From NCBI RefSeq assembly GCF_036636695.1, contig NZ_JAVWNW010000002.1: DNA of 64,000 nt; one strand, given 5' to 3'. Below the pieces are notes generated by a model. It ran no database searches, was not told the origin of the DNA, and saw only the letters and a program-made list of their open reading frames with translations. Position numbers and translations under genes: made by a program. Source of the DNA: Anaerorhabdus sp036636695. GTDB lineage: Bacteria > Bacillota_I > Bacilli_A > Erysipelotrichales > Erysipelotrichaceae. The first letter of the stretch is position 1; every line of letters starts with the position of its first letter. This document shows, piece after piece, positions 51,018 to 60,467 of the stretch.

Positions 51018-51683
51018 ATGAAAAAAAGATTGATTACAATACCTTTATTCATTGCATTCATAGGTATTAACTTATATTGGTTTAAAAGCCATGATAATTT
51101 AAGTTTATACAAACAACTTTTAATTGTCATGCTTAGTATTATTTTCTATATGATTGCGGCAACTATTGAAGTATTCTATGCTAGAAATAATATTATTCGT
51201 ATAAAAATGTTTAAAGCATTTGTAACATTCTTATTGTTGTATTATATAGCATTTTTAAGTGCTGTATTATTCTTAGATGGATTTTTCTTCACAAGAGCGA
51301 CTGAACACTATGTAAATTATGTGCCTTTTAAAACAATTAGGGAATTCTTTGTAACAATGCGAGATGAAAATAATTTACGCTCATTTGGTAATTTAGTGGG
51401 AAATGCAATCTTGTTTGCACCAATGGGATTATTACTTCCTTTATTTAGTAAAAAATTCCACAACTTCTTTATTTTTACTTTTACCATGATTGTAATGGTT
51501 TCGGGTGTTGAAGCTATGCAACACATAACTTATATGGGAACTGCTGACGTTGATGATATTATCTTAAATGTTGCAGGAGCGATTGGTGTCTTCCTTGTGT
51601 TTAAATTTATTTTCTTCCTAGTGAAAGATAAAATAGAGATGTATTTTAAAGATGATGATTCAAACCATCCAATAAAACTTTAA
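51018..51683 (+). CDS. VanZ-family membrane protein
   Basis: A 221-residue protein with about five or six helices. VNYVPFKTIREFF and the segment GNLVGNAILFAPMGLLLPL, followed by MQHITYMGTADVDDIILNVAGAIGV, are the conserved VanZ core. VanZ relatives give low-level teicoplanin resistance in enterococci, but most homologues are housekeeping membrane proteins of unknown role. There are no other van genes here. An A/T-rich hairpin directly after the stop (51684-51712) may terminate it. Confidence 0.88.
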   Translation: MKKRLITIPLFIAFIGINLYWFKSHDNLSLYKQLLIVMLSIIFYMIAATIEVFYARNNIIRIKMFKAFVTFLLLYYIAFLSAVLFLDGFFFTRATEHYVNYVPFKTIREFFVTMRDENNLRSFGNLVGNAILFAPMGLLLPLFSKKFHNFFIFTFTMIVMVSGVEAMQHITYMGTADVDDIILNVAGAIGVFLVFKFIFFLVKDKIEMYFKDDDSNHPIKL

Positions 51684-51745
51684 AAAAAAAGAAATTTTTC
51701 TTTTTTTTTCTTTTCGCTTCATGTATCATGTTACTGTAATACCTA

Positions 51746-51852
51746 CCACGTATAAGCTTTTTGATAAGGAAAAAGCGTTTCTACAAGAAGGCCGTAAATC
51801 TTCTTTCTACGATGGACACTTCTTTTAAGTGCTTCTATCGAAGGACTTTTTT
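51746..51852 (+). promoter_or_regulatory. Guanine-class purine riboswitch with terminator platform
   Basis: The aptamer spans 51746-51815. P1 is CCA-CGTA with TACG-A-TGG (one bulged A), P2 is GCTTTTT/AAAAAGC, and P3 is AAGAAG/CTTCTT. The conserved core pieces TATAA, GATAAGG, GTTTCTAC, CCGTAAAT and CTACG are in order. The base corresponding to position 74 is C, which selects guanine or hypoxanthine. Downstream, CACTT/AAGTG (51817-51831) competes with a terminator hairpin (AAGTGCTTC with GAAGGACTT plus T run, 51827-51852). Ligand binding should turn the permease gene off. Confidence 0.93.
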
Positions 51853-51882
51853 ATTTGGTAGAGTATTTAGAAAAGGGGAACT

Positions 51883-53211
51883 ATGTTAGAAAAACTATTT
51901 AAGTTAAAGGAAAAGAACACAACTGTTAAAACTGAAATTATTGCGGGGCTTACAACATTTTTAGCGATGGCTTACATTTTGTTTGTAAATCCAGATATTT
52001 TATCAGCAACAGGAATGTCATTCCAATCAGTATTTTTGGCAACAGCAATTTCATCAGGGATAGCTTCAATAATTATGGGGCTACTTGCGAACTATCCAGT
52101 TGCACTAGCACCAGGCATGGGAGTCAATGCTTTATTTGCGTTCACAGTTTGTGGTCCTATTGGAGTATTTGGATTATCATGGCAAGCGGGGTTAGCGGCT
52201 GTATTTGTATCAGGGATAGTTTTCCTGTTAATATCTGTCACAGGTATTCGTAAAATTATTATCAATTCAATTCCAAAGAATATGAAACTTGCGATTGGTG
52301 CAGGTATTGGTTTCTTCATTGCATTTATCGGATTTAAAAATGCTGGAATTATTGTTGCAAGTGAAGCAACTTTTGTGGCATTAGGAAATTTAAAGGATCC
52401 AACTGTTTTACTTGCAGTATTTGGATTGCTAATAACTTTAATTTTACTTACTAAAAAAATTAAAGCTGCAGTATTCTGGGGATTAGTTATAACTGCAGTT
52501 GTTGGAGTAGGTATGGGATTGATGGGAATGGGTGCAGGTCTTCCAACACTTCCAACATCAATTGTTTCATTTGATTTTGAAATGCCAACATTAATGGCAT
52601 TTACTTCTGGATTTAGTGAGTTATTCCAAAGTCCTGCAGTAATTGTTATTATCTTCTCATTCTTATTTGTTGACTTCTTTGACACTGCAGGAACTTTAGT
52701 TGCAGTTGGAAATGATATCGGTTTAGTTAATGAAAAAGGTGAAATGGAAAATATTGAAAGAGCATTACTTGCAGATTCAGTGGGTACAATTGTAGGAGCA
52801 ACACTTGGAACTTCTACAGTTACTTCATTTGTTGAATCAGGATCAGGGGTTGCAGCAGGAGGAAGAACAGGACTAACAGCATGTGTTACTGGATTACTAT
52901 TCTTCTTATCAATTTTCTTCTCACCATTACTATCTGTTGTTACAAGTGCAATTACTGCACCAGCATTAATCACAGTAGGTATCTTAATGGTTCAACAAGT
53001 TCGTGACATCGAATGGACTGATGTAGCAGTAGCGGCTGCAGCATTTGTTACGATGATTATGATGGTATTAACATATTCAATATCAGATGGTATCGCAATT
53101 GGATTTATTATTTATACAATTGGATGCATTGGTAGCGGTAAATATAAAGATGTTCAACCAATTGTTTGGATTCTTGATTTAATCTTTATTATTTATTTTA
53201 TTTCTAAATAG
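51883..53211 (+). CDS. pbuG: NCS2-family guanine/hypoxanthine permease (PbuG/AzgA type)
   Basis: A 442-residue membrane protein with 12 or more helices. The AzgA-like pattern is clear: KTEIIAGLTTFLAMAYILFVNPDILS, YPVALAPGMGVNALFAFTV, FLFVDFFDTAGTLVAVG and GTSTVTSFVESGSGVAAGGRTGL. These transporters import hypoxanthine, guanine or adenine by proton symport. Control by the upstream guanine-class riboswitch supports guanine/hypoxanthine uptake. A terminator follows. Confidence 0.95.
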   Translation: MLEKLFKLKEKNTTVKTEIIAGLTTFLAMAYILFVNPDILSATGMSFQSVFLATAISSGIASIIMGLLANYPVALAPGMGVNALFAFTVCGPIGVFGLSWQAGLAAVFVSGIVFLLISVTGIRKIIINSIPKNMKLAIGAGIGFFIAFIGFKNAGIIVASEATFVALGNLKDPTVLLAVFGLLITLILLTKKIKAAVFWGLVITAVVGVGMGLMGMGAGLPTLPTSIVSFDFEMPTLMAFTSGFSELFQSPAVIVIIFSFLFVDFFDTAGTLVAVGNDIGLVNEKGEMENIERALLADSVGTIVGATLGTSTVTSFVESGSGVAAGGRTGLTACVTGLLFFLSIFFSPLLSVVTSAITAPALITVGILMVQQVRDIEWTDVAVAAAAFVTMIMMVLTYSISDGIAIGFIIYTIGCIGSGKYKDVQPIVWILDLIFIIYFISK

Positions 53212-53216
53212 TGTAT

Positions 53217-53251
53217 AAAAAGACATATCTTCTACAAGGTATGTCTTTTTC
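53217..53251 (+). terminator. Rho-independent terminator after the purine permease gene
   Basis: AAAAAGACATA pairs with TATGTCTTTTT around a 12-base loop. Confidence 0.85.
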
Positions 53252-53318
53252 TATCTCAATATCTTCACAACACTAAGCTTTTTCGATATACTTGTACTAC
53301 TGAGATGGAGGTAATTCC

Positions 53319-54134
53319 GTGAAATATATATTTATTGATATCGATGGAACATTAATTGGCTCATTTGATCACCATATTCCTGATTCAACAACAAAGGCAA
53401 TCACTAAAGCAAAACAAAATGGACATAGAATATTTTTATGTACAGGTCGACCATTGAGTCAGGCTGACATGTTTAAATCAGATTTATTTGACGGGATAAT
53501 ATGTTCAGCAGGGTGTTATGCAGAAATTAATAACGAAGTATTATTTGAAAGAATTTTATCAAATGAAGATATGAATAGAATTATAAATACGCTTGATGCA
53601 TATGGAATTAATTATATTCTTGAAGGGAAAATTGGTAATTATTATCTTGAAAAAGGTCGTGAGACATTCATGGAATTATTTAAACATTATGATGCAAATA
53701 TGAAGTGGGAAGATATTATCCAAAATCTAGGTTTATTTGATATGGAACTGATGGCTAAAGATGTAATTTATAAAATTACATACTATACATGTGATAAAGA
53801 ATTAATAAATAAAGTTAAAAATGAATTAAGTGATTCATTTCAAATGGTTTATACGGACCGTGGAGAAGGAAACATGGTTGAAGTTGAAATCATGTATAAT
53901 GATTGTAATAAGGCTGAAGGTATCAAACAGGTTATCAATCATTTTGGTGCAACGCTGGATGATACGATTGCATTTGGTGATAGTATGAATGACTATGAAA
54001 TGATTCAAGAGTGCTCAATTGGTGTTGCGATGGGAAATGCTTGTGATGAACTAAAAGAGGTTGCAGATTATGTCACAACCCATGTGTTAGAAGATGGTAT
54101 CTATAATGCATTTGAAAAGCTTGAATTAATTTAA
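53319..54134 (+). CDS. HAD-superfamily Cof-type phosphatase, GTG start
   Basis: The GTG at 53319 follows GGAGG by 7 bases and the product opens with the HAD nucleophile motif IDIDGTLIG. It is 271 residues, with CTGRPLSQ (motif II), a Cof-type cap (about 85-185), NKAEGIKQV (Lys motif III) and IAFGDSMNDYEMI (motif IV). Relatives dephosphorylate FMN, sugar phosphates or pyridoxal phosphate. It is a second Cof-type enzyme in the window and is only distantly similar to the one encoded at 13073. It is convergent with the VOC gene through a shared terminator. Confidence 0.9.
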   Translation: MKYIFIDIDGTLIGSFDHHIPDSTTKAITKAKQNGHRIFLCTGRPLSQADMFKSDLFDGIICSAGCYAEINNEVLFERILSNEDMNRIINTLDAYGINYILEGKIGNYYLEKGRETFMELFKHYDANMKWEDIIQNLGLFDMELMAKDVIYKITYYTCDKELINKVKNELSDSFQMVYTDRGEGNMVEVEIMYNDCNKAEGIKQVINHFGATLDDTIAFGDSMNDYEMIQECSIGVAMGNACDELKEVADYVTTHVLEDGIYNAFEKLELI

Positions 54135-54166
54135 AATTAAGTGAACAATAACAATAAGTTCAAAAT

Positions 54167-54189
54167 AAAAACGCAGTCAATGCGTTTTT
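54167..54189. terminator. Bidirectional terminator
   Basis: AAAAACGCA-GTCAA-TGCGTTTTT between the convergent HAD and VOC genes. Confidence 0.88.
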
Positions 54190-54190
54190 A

Positions 54191-54520
54191 TTATGTGAAT
54201 ACTTGAAATTCCACAGTCAAATGATTAGGGTCTTTCATAAAGAAAGAGTAGACAGGATATTTTTCATGTTGTTTAGGAGAAGATATTGCAAAATCTAGAA
54301 ATTGTTGATGAAGCTTATCAACTTCTTCTTTAGTTTCCTTTACAAAAGATATACATGAATAAGGAAGTGGTGAAAAAGAAGAAGATTCTAAAAAACCTAT
54401 TTCACCATAACCACTATCAAAGATAATGCATTGTGGATCGATTCGAGAAATAGTTAATCCTAATTTTAAATAAAATTCTTTTGTTTCATCTAGATTTCTA
54501 CATTGGTAGAAATTAATCAT
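54191..54520 (-). CDS. VOC-superfamily (glyoxalase/bleomycin-resistance-like) protein
   Basis: The start is placed at 54520, where TTGAGG lies 7 bases upstream; an upstream TTG in frame is less likely. The product is 109 residues with the beta-alpha-beta-beta-beta layout: FYQCRNLDETKEFYLKLGLTI, IDPQCIIFDSGYGEIGFLE, and the C-terminal metal-ligand strand DPNHLTVEFQVF. Members bind metals and handle glyoxals, antibiotics or aromatic ring fission; the short form here cannot be assigned. It overlaps the 3' end of the M24 peptidase gene by 8 bases. Confidence 0.82.
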   Translation of the reverse strand: MINFYQCRNLDETKEFYLKLGLTISRIDPQCIIFDSGYGEIGFLESSSFSPLPYSCISFVKETKEEVDKLHQQFLDFAISSPKQHEKYPVYSFFMKDPNHLTVEFQVFT

Positions 54521-55649
54521 TATGGACCTCAAACAAAGTACGATCGAATTTTGTCAGAAATTCAGCACCAGTTTCTGTAACAAGAATCATATCTTCAACA
54601 CGCATATAACATTCGCCTTCAAACATCATTTTAGGTTCAGAACAGAAAATCATACCTGGTTTTAGGATAAAATCTGTTTGGCGATTAAGCATAGGAAATT
54701 CATGACAATCAATTCCAATTTGGTGACCAAGCATTCCTTCTTCTTTGTATTTAAGATGTTCACGGTATCCAAGTTTTGTAACTTCGTCTAAAATCATATC
54801 ATAAAGTTCATTGATATTAGTTTTATAGGGAATAATTTGATTTACCATTGCAACTTGTCCAGCTTGTAATGCAGCATATCCTTTAACAATATATTCAGGC
54901 GCTTTTCCAAAATAAACGGTACGTCCCCAATCTGAACAATAACCTTGATTCATATAACCAACATCAAATGCGATTGCTGTTCCAGGAACTAATTTGCTGG
55001 TTCTTGGAAAAATGTAGTTTTCTTCTGTAGTGAAAGTTCCTCTAGTTTTAAATCCAGCAGTTGGTGGAAACGAAAAATCTTGAATACCATGATCTAAACC
55101 ATATTGCATGAGAGCTTGCTCAGCATCAAATTGTGTCATTCCTTCTTTTAAATTTTTTACAAGATGTAATACAGCTGCATCTGTAAATTCAGCGAGTTCA
55201 CGCATCTTTTCGATTTCTTCTGGTGATTTTATATAACGTAAGTCTTCGAAAATATTTTCTGCGTAAATTGTTTCAATTGTTGGATCAACTTCTTTAAGTG
55301 TAGTTTCAATCCATTCTTTACAATCAAAGCCAATACCAATTCTTTTGCCATCAATAACTTGGCTAAGTGTATCTTCCATTTGATCCATATAAGAAATAAG
55401 AACATGATGTTCTTTAAAGAAATGTTGAAGTGTTGGAATACAAATAATTGTAATTTTTCCTTCTTTATTACAATAAAGTAAAGCTTCTGGGTTTATCTTT
55501 GAAGTGAATTGCCCTGCAATATTATTCATGCAAGAGCGTTGCCAAAAATAAGAAGTACAACCGGATAGATATTGGAAATTGGCACTAGAAGCAAATAATA
55601 CACCGTCTAAATTTTGATCAATGATTTTTTGTAAACAATTTTTTAACAT
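54513..55649 (-). CDS. M24-family Xaa-Pro aminopeptidase-like metallopeptidase
   Basis: Start at 55649 because GGAGG, 8 bases upstream, lies inside the apparent longer start (MEDKF). The product is 378 residues. A creatinase-like N-terminal domain (1-130) precedes the pita-bread catalytic domain. The five metal ligands are visible in FDVGY, CSDWGR, MLGHQIGIDCHE, FCSEPKM and RVEDMILV. These enzymes remove residues before proline from peptides or act as creatinase-like hydrolases. The gene is followed by an overlapping VOC gene. Confidence 0.9.
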   Translation of the reverse strand: MLKNCLQKIIDQNLDGVLFASSANFQYLSGCTSYFWQRSCMNNIAGQFTSKINPEALLYCNKEGKITIICIPTLQHFFKEHHVLISYMDQMEDTLSQVIDGKRIGIGFDCKEWIETTLKEVDPTIETIYAENIFEDLRYIKSPEEIEKMRELAEFTDAAVLHLVKNLKEGMTQFDAEQALMQYGLDHGIQDFSFPPTAGFKTRGTFTTEENYIFPRTSKLVPGTAIAFDVGYMNQGYCSDWGRTVYFGKAPEYIVKGYAALQAGQVAMVNQIIPYKTNINELYDMILDEVTKLGYREHLKYKEEGMLGHQIGIDCHEFPMLNRQTDFILKPGMIFCSEPKMMFEGECYMRVEDMILVTETGAEFLTKFDRTLFEVHND

Positions 55650-55791
55650 AAATTTGTCCTCCATTGTATTAAGAATAGCACAAATATAATCTTAAAATTA
55701 CCAAGTGATGAAAAATTATGTATCTAAATGAAGCCAGAAAATCAATAATTTGCTGATTCAATATAAAAATATCATTTATATGTAATTTGTC

Positions 55792-55847
55792 TTGAAGAAT
55801 AGAGGGGATACGATTATAATTAGAACCATATGACCGACCGGTCGGTC
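55792..55847 (+). promoter_or_regulatory. Promoter and TetR operator of the RND exporter operon
   Basis: TTGAAG (55792-55797), 17 bases, TATAAT (55815-55820). A perfect 16-bp palindrome, GACCGACCGGTCGGTC, lies at 55832-55847 just downstream of the expected start point. It is 75 percent G+C in very AT-rich DNA and is of the type bound by TetR repressors of efflux pumps. The regulator is encoded last in the operon. Confidence 0.88.
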
Positions 55848-55861
55848 GACAGGAGATAGCT

Positions 55862-58800
55862 ATGTTTTCTAAGTTCAGTGTTAAGAAGCCCTATACAGTC
55901 ATTGTAGGGGTTGTAATGGTATTGCTATTAGGGTTTATTTCATTTACAAGTTCAACAACAGACCTTCTACCCAAAATGGAGTTGCCTTACGTTGTTGTAT
56001 ATACGAGTTATCCTGGGGCAAGTGCAGAAAAAGTTGAAACGAGTTTGACGAAAGTTTTGGAATCGTCAATTGGAACAACTGAGAATCTTGTGAATATGAG
56101 TTCGGTATCAAGTGATAATTTATCCTTGATTATTTTACAATTTGCGGATGATACTAATATGGATTCAGCGATGATTAATCTAAATGCCAAGGTTGATTTA
56201 GTGAAAGGATATTTAGATTCATCGGTTTCAACACCAACTCTAATGGCGATTAACCCAAATATGATGCCAATCATGATGGCAACAATTGACTATGAAGGAC
56301 AAGATTTAAAATCATTAAGTGAATTTGTAGATTCAAAAGTTGTACCTGAACTTGAAAAAACAAAAGGTGTAGCCACAGTTACACCTCAAGGATTACTAGA
56401 AGAAACGGTTCAAATTGTCTTAGATCAAGATAAGATTGATGATATAAATAATAAAATTTTAAATAGTGTTGATAGTGAACTTGCGAAAGCGGAAAGAGAT
56501 TTGCTAGATAGTCTTAAACAAGTCAATGATGGATTAGTAAAAATAAATGATGGACAAGCAACACTGAATTCAACAAAGACAGAAACAGTCGAACAACTTG
56601 CACAAACAAGTGTTCAACTTCAACAAGCAGCAACTAATTTAATTGCAATGGATTCACAAGTAACACAACTAAAGGCAGAAAAAATAGCTTTTCAAACAAT
56701 TGTCGATTCCTATGATGCCGCAACAGCTTCAATGCCAGGAAGTACATCTGCCGAAGTAATAGTGAAGGTAAACGGTGATATTGCTACAGCTCAAGCAGGT
56801 TTAAACACATTGACACAGGCAAAGAATACCTTAACTATAATTCTTTCTGGTTTACCAACAGACGATACACTTCTCTTAGATCAAGCTACTGTTGATGCAC
56901 TCGCTCCGTTTAGCATTATATTAACAACGTCAGATACGGTGTTAAAAGCAAAAGAATTAATTAATAATCAATTGCCAGTTTACACAGCACAAATTGACTC
57001 AGCAAATAGTATACTTGCAAATTTGAACAACTTACTTATGTTAGCGTCAAAAGTTGATGATGCGCGCGTGAAGTTAAGCAATGTAGACATTGAAATTGCA
57101 ACAGCTGAAGGTGTTAAACAAGCAGCAAGTGCAATGCTAGTAAAAGCAGGTATTGATGTAAGTGACTTAACTAAACTACAAGTTCAACTTGAATCTGGCA
57201 AGATAACAGCAGGAGGAGAATTTACAAAAGGTGAAATTACACTCACTAATTCTAAGGCATCATTAGAATCTGCAAAAGTTCAACTTGAGGATGGTTTAAA
57301 ACAATTGCGTGAAAAACGTGATGAAGCATTAAAGAGTGCTAATATTTCCGGGGCTATTACACCGGATATGATTTCAAATATCTTAACGGCAGAAAATTTT
57401 TCTATGCCAGCTGGTTATATTTTACACGATGACTCTTCAATATTAATCAAGGTAGGAGATCAATTTAATTCAATGGGTGAGATTGAAAATCTTGTATTAA
57501 TGTCAATGAATATTGATGGACTAGAAGAAATACGTTTAAGTGATTTAGCAGATGTACAAATTGTAGATAATTCAGATGAAATTTATACAAAAGTTAATGG
57601 TAATGATGGAGTAATTATTACTTTTCAAAAAAATTCAACATCTTCAACAACTGAAGTATGTAATTCATTAGAAAAGAAATTTAAAACATTAGAAGGCGAA
57701 TATGAAGGATTGCATTTTGCAACTTTATTAAATCAAGGTACTTATATTAATACAGTTGTAAACTCAGTATTAGAGAATTTCTTATTTGGAGCTATTCTTG
57801 CAGTCTTAATTCTTATCTTATTCTTAAAAGATATTAAACCAACAATTGTTATTGCGCTAAGTATTCCAATTAGCTTAATGTTTTCACTAGTATTAATGTA
57901 TTTTAGTGGTGTAACTTTAAATATCATTTCATTATCAGGTTTAGCATTGGGAGTAGGTATGCTTGTTGATAACTCCGTTGTAGTTGTAGAAAATATCTAT
58001 CGTTTACGCGGCGAAGGAATGGGAATTATCAAAGCTTCTATTCAAGGAGCAAAACAAGTATCAGGAGCAATTATTGCCTCAACACTAACTACTGTTTGTG
58101 TTTTCTTGCCAATTGTATTTGCAACTGGACTTGCGAAACAGTTATTTGTAGATATGGGATTAACGATTGCATATAGTTTGTTTGCGTCATTAATAGTTGC
58201 GTTAACATTAGTACCTATGCTATCAAGTAAATTACTAAAGAAAGATACTCAAAAGAATCATAAATGGTTTGATGGTATTGTAAATGCTTATGAAAAGTCA
58301 CTGCAATGGACATTAAAACACAAAACAGTTTTATTAGTGTTGGTAGTTGCCTTATTTGCATTTAGTGTATATTCAGTTAGCCGTATGGGAATGAACTTAA
58401 TTCCTAACATGCAATCTGAACAAATTTCTATGAATGTTGAATTAATCGATGAAAAAACTACTGAAAAAGATGCACAAGATATTTATGATGAAATCATAAA
58501 TCGTGTTAAAGATTTGGAAGGTATTGATACAATTGGAGTTACAGCATCAGGGGGAAGACCAATGGTTTCAATGATAGCTGGATCAGGAGGAAGTGGACAA
58601 TCAACAACTTTCTATATCATTACGGATAAAAATGTAAATATGAATAAACTGACTGATTCAATTCAAACAACAATTCAAGATTTACCTATTACTTCTTCAA
58701 TCTCAACAAACAATATGGAATTAGGTGCATTGGGAAGTAGCGGTGTTGCTATTACACTCTATGGTGATAATTTAGATGAATTACAAGTCGCAGGAAGAAA

Positions 58801-59848
58801 CGTTGCAGATCAATTACGAAATATTGAAGGAATTGCAGAAGTTAATGATGGTAATGAAAAACCAACAAATGAGTTACACGTTATCGTTAACAAAAATAAA
58901 GCAATGGAATATGGCTTAACTGTAGCACAAGTCTATCAAACGATTGCTTCTGGAATTAAGGAAGAGACAAAGAGTACTAAAGTAACTTTTGATAATAAAG
59001 AATATCCAATCGTTATTGTAAAAGATGATTCAGAACTTATTACAGTAGACTCACTTGAAACCACAATACTCAAAGGAACAAAAAATAAAGAAACTGAAGA
59101 GATTGAATTATCAGAAATTGCTACAGTTGAAAATAGAACAGGCATGAGTAGTATTAATCGTGAGAACAGCCGTCGATATATTACTGTATCCGCAACAATC
59201 AAGGATGGTTATAATGTTGCGTTAGTATCACGTGATGTTGAAAAATTACTAGATACATCACATATACCAAGTGGTGTTGAACTTGAATTTGCTGGAGAAA
59301 ATGAGACAATTATGGAAACAATGATTGTTCTTGTACAAATGATTTTACTTGCTATTGCGTTCATCTATATGATCATGGTTGCTCAATTCCAAAGTTTATT
59401 ATCACCATTTATAGTTATGTTTACAATTCCATTGGCATTCACAGGTGGATTGCTTGCACTACTTGTAACTGGGCAAGATTTATCCATTGTCGCAATGTTG
59501 GGATTTCTTGTGCTAAGTGGTGTTGTAGTAAATAATGGTATTGTATTTATTGATTATGCAAATCAATTACGTGCAGAAGGATATAATGTAAGAGATGCTC
59601 TTGTTGAAACAGGTAGAGCACGTTTAAGACCGATACTAATGACAGCATTAACTACTATTCTTGCGATGACGACAATGGCTTTAGGAATAGGTGCAGGCTC
59701 TGCTATGATGCAGGGTATGGCAATTGTAACAATTGGTGGATTGACATATGCAACATTATTAACATTATTTATTGTTCCAATTATGTATGAAGTATTTAAT
59801 AAAAAACGTAAATACAAAGTAATTAAGGAAGAAGGTGAAGATGAATGA
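55862..59848 (+). CDS. RND-family efflux transporter with large inserted coiled coil (SwrC/AcrB-like)
   Basis: A 1328-residue RND permease, about 280 longer than AcrB. It starts with the usual helix (KKPYTVIVGVVMVLLLGF) and porter motif ELPYVVVYTSYPGAS. Two sets of membrane helices are present; the TM4 proton-relay motif reads GVGMLVDNSVVVVENI, so only one of the two usual adjacent Asp residues is kept. Between about residues 195 and 497 an insert rich in heptad-like helices (SELAKAERDLLDSLKQVN, QLEDGLKQLREKRDEA) replaces a loop of the first porter domain and should project outside the cell. No adaptor gene accompanies it. Drugs, lipids or surfactants are possible substrates. Confidence 0.93.
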   Translation: MFSKFSVKKPYTVIVGVVMVLLLGFISFTSSTTDLLPKMELPYVVVYTSYPGASAEKVETSLTKVLESSIGTTENLVNMSSVSSDNLSLIILQFADDTNMDSAMINLNAKVDLVKGYLDSSVSTPTLMAINPNMMPIMMATIDYEGQDLKSLSEFVDSKVVPELEKTKGVATVTPQGLLEETVQIVLDQDKIDDINNKILNSVDSELAKAERDLLDSLKQVNDGLVKINDGQATLNSTKTETVEQLAQTSVQLQQAATNLIAMDSQVTQLKAEKIAFQTIVDSYDAATASMPGSTSAEVIVKVNGDIATAQAGLNTLTQAKNTLTIILSGLPTDDTLLLDQATVDALAPFSIILTTSDTVLKAKELINNQLPVYTAQIDSANSILANLNNLLMLASKVDDARVKLSNVDIEIATAEGVKQAASAMLVKAGIDVSDLTKLQVQLESGKITAGGEFTKGEITLTNSKASLESAKVQLEDGLKQLREKRDEALKSANISGAITPDMISNILTAENFSMPAGYILHDDSSILIKVGDQFNSMGEIENLVLMSMNIDGLEEIRLSDLADVQIVDNSDEIYTKVNGNDGVIITFQKNSTSSTTEVCNSLEKKFKTLEGEYEGLHFATLLNQGTYINTVVNSVLENFLFGAILAVLILILFLKDIKPTIVIALSIPISLMFSLVLMYFSGVTLNIISLSGLALGVGMLVDNSVVVVENIYRLRGEGMGIIKASIQGAKQVSGAIIASTLTTVCVFLPIVFATGLAKQLFVDMGLTIAYSLFASLIVALTLVPMLSSKLLKKDTQKNHKWFDGIVNAYEKSLQWTLKHKTVLLVLVVALFAFSVYSVSRMGMNLIPNMQSEQISMNVELIDEKTTEKDAQDIYDEIINRVKDLEGIDTIGVTASGGRPMVSMIAGSGGSGQSTTFYIITDKNVNMNKLTDSIQTTIQDLPITSSISTNNMELGALGSSGVAITLYGDNLDELQVAGRNVADQLRNIEGIAEVNDGNEKPTNELHVIVNKNKAMEYGLTVAQVYQTIASGIKEETKSTKVTFDNKEYPIVIVKDDSELITVDSLETTILKGTKNKETEEIELSEIATVENRTGMSSINRENSRRYITVSATIKDGYNVALVSRDVEKLLDTSHIPSGVELEFAGENETIMETMIVLVQMILLAIAFIYMIMVAQFQSLLSPFIVMFTIPLAFTGGLLALLVTGQDLSIVAMLGFLVLSGVVVNNGIVFIDYANQLRAEGYNVRDALVETGRARLRPILMTALTTILAMTTMALGIGAGSAMMQGMAIVTIGGLTYATLLTLFIVPIMYEVFNKKRKYKVIKEEGEDE

Positions 59849-60441
59849 GTTCTGAAAAAGAGATAGAAATTTTTAAAGCAGTATTCAATTTAGCTAAAAG
59901 TGGAAAAGATTTTAATAACTTGCGCGTACAAGAAATTGCAGACGCTGCAAATATGGGCAAGGGAACGCTTTATGAGTACTTTAAAAGTAAAGATGAAATA
60001 TTAGAAAAATCATTCGATTATTTCTTACAAGAAGAATTCATACACGCTCATCATTTATTGGCACAAGGCAAAAACTTTGAAGATAAAATAAAACAAATAC
60101 TTTGGCAACTAGTTCATCAAAATGATGGATGCTCATCATTTGAAATATTATTCGCAAATTATCAAAAAATTGGAATCAAGAATTTGATAGAAAAAAGTAG
60201 AGAAAAGATGCATGCTGCAGTACCTTATTTTATTGAAATTTTGGATGTAATGATAGAATCTGGTGAAGAAGAAAAGGTTATTTTAAAAAGTGATGACCGT
60301 GATTATCAACGTTTTGTTTTGTTGAGTGGCATTTCAGGTTTTATGATGTGCTCAAAATTACATGATGATCCAATGAATAACCCTAAAGTTAAACAACTTA
60401 TTGATAATACAATTAAATCCATTTTAAAAGGATTGAACTAA
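59845..60441 (+). CDS. TetR-family transcriptional repressor of the RND operon
   Basis: A 198-residue regulator. The N-terminal HTH is canonical: RVQEIADAANMGKGTLYEYFKSKDEIL (about residues 26-52), followed by an all-helical ligand domain. The ATG overlaps the exporter's stop (ATGA), so the two are translated together. The GACCGACCGGTCGGTC palindrome ahead of the exporter is the expected binding site, giving a feedback loop in which a pump substrate induces both genes. Confidence 0.93.
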   Translation: MSSEKEIEIFKAVFNLAKSGKDFNNLRVQEIADAANMGKGTLYEYFKSKDEILEKSFDYFLQEEFIHAHHLLAQGKNFEDKIKQILWQLVHQNDGCSSFEILFANYQKIGIKNLIEKSREKMHAAVPYFIEILDVMIESGEEEKVILKSDDRDYQRFVLLSGISGFMMCSKLHDDPMNNPKVKQLIDNTIKSILKGLN

Positions 60442-60467
60442 AAGAAGACATATTAGTCTTCTTTTTT
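60440..60467. terminator. Bidirectional terminator between tetR and lysR genes
   Basis: AAAGAAGAC pairs with GTCTTCTTT around six bases, with T or A tracts on both sides. Confidence 0.85.

Noticed and set aside
51018..51683. Glycopeptide resistance gene (vanZ)
   Set aside because: It is a VanZ-family protein only; no vanHAX or vanRS genes are nearby and the family is mostly housekeeping.
52092..52973. 293-codon minus-strand frame inside the purine permease gene
   Set aside because: It is the antisense shadow of a clear NCS2 transporter; the translation is low-complexity Pro/Thr/Ala/Ile with no domain and no ribosome site.
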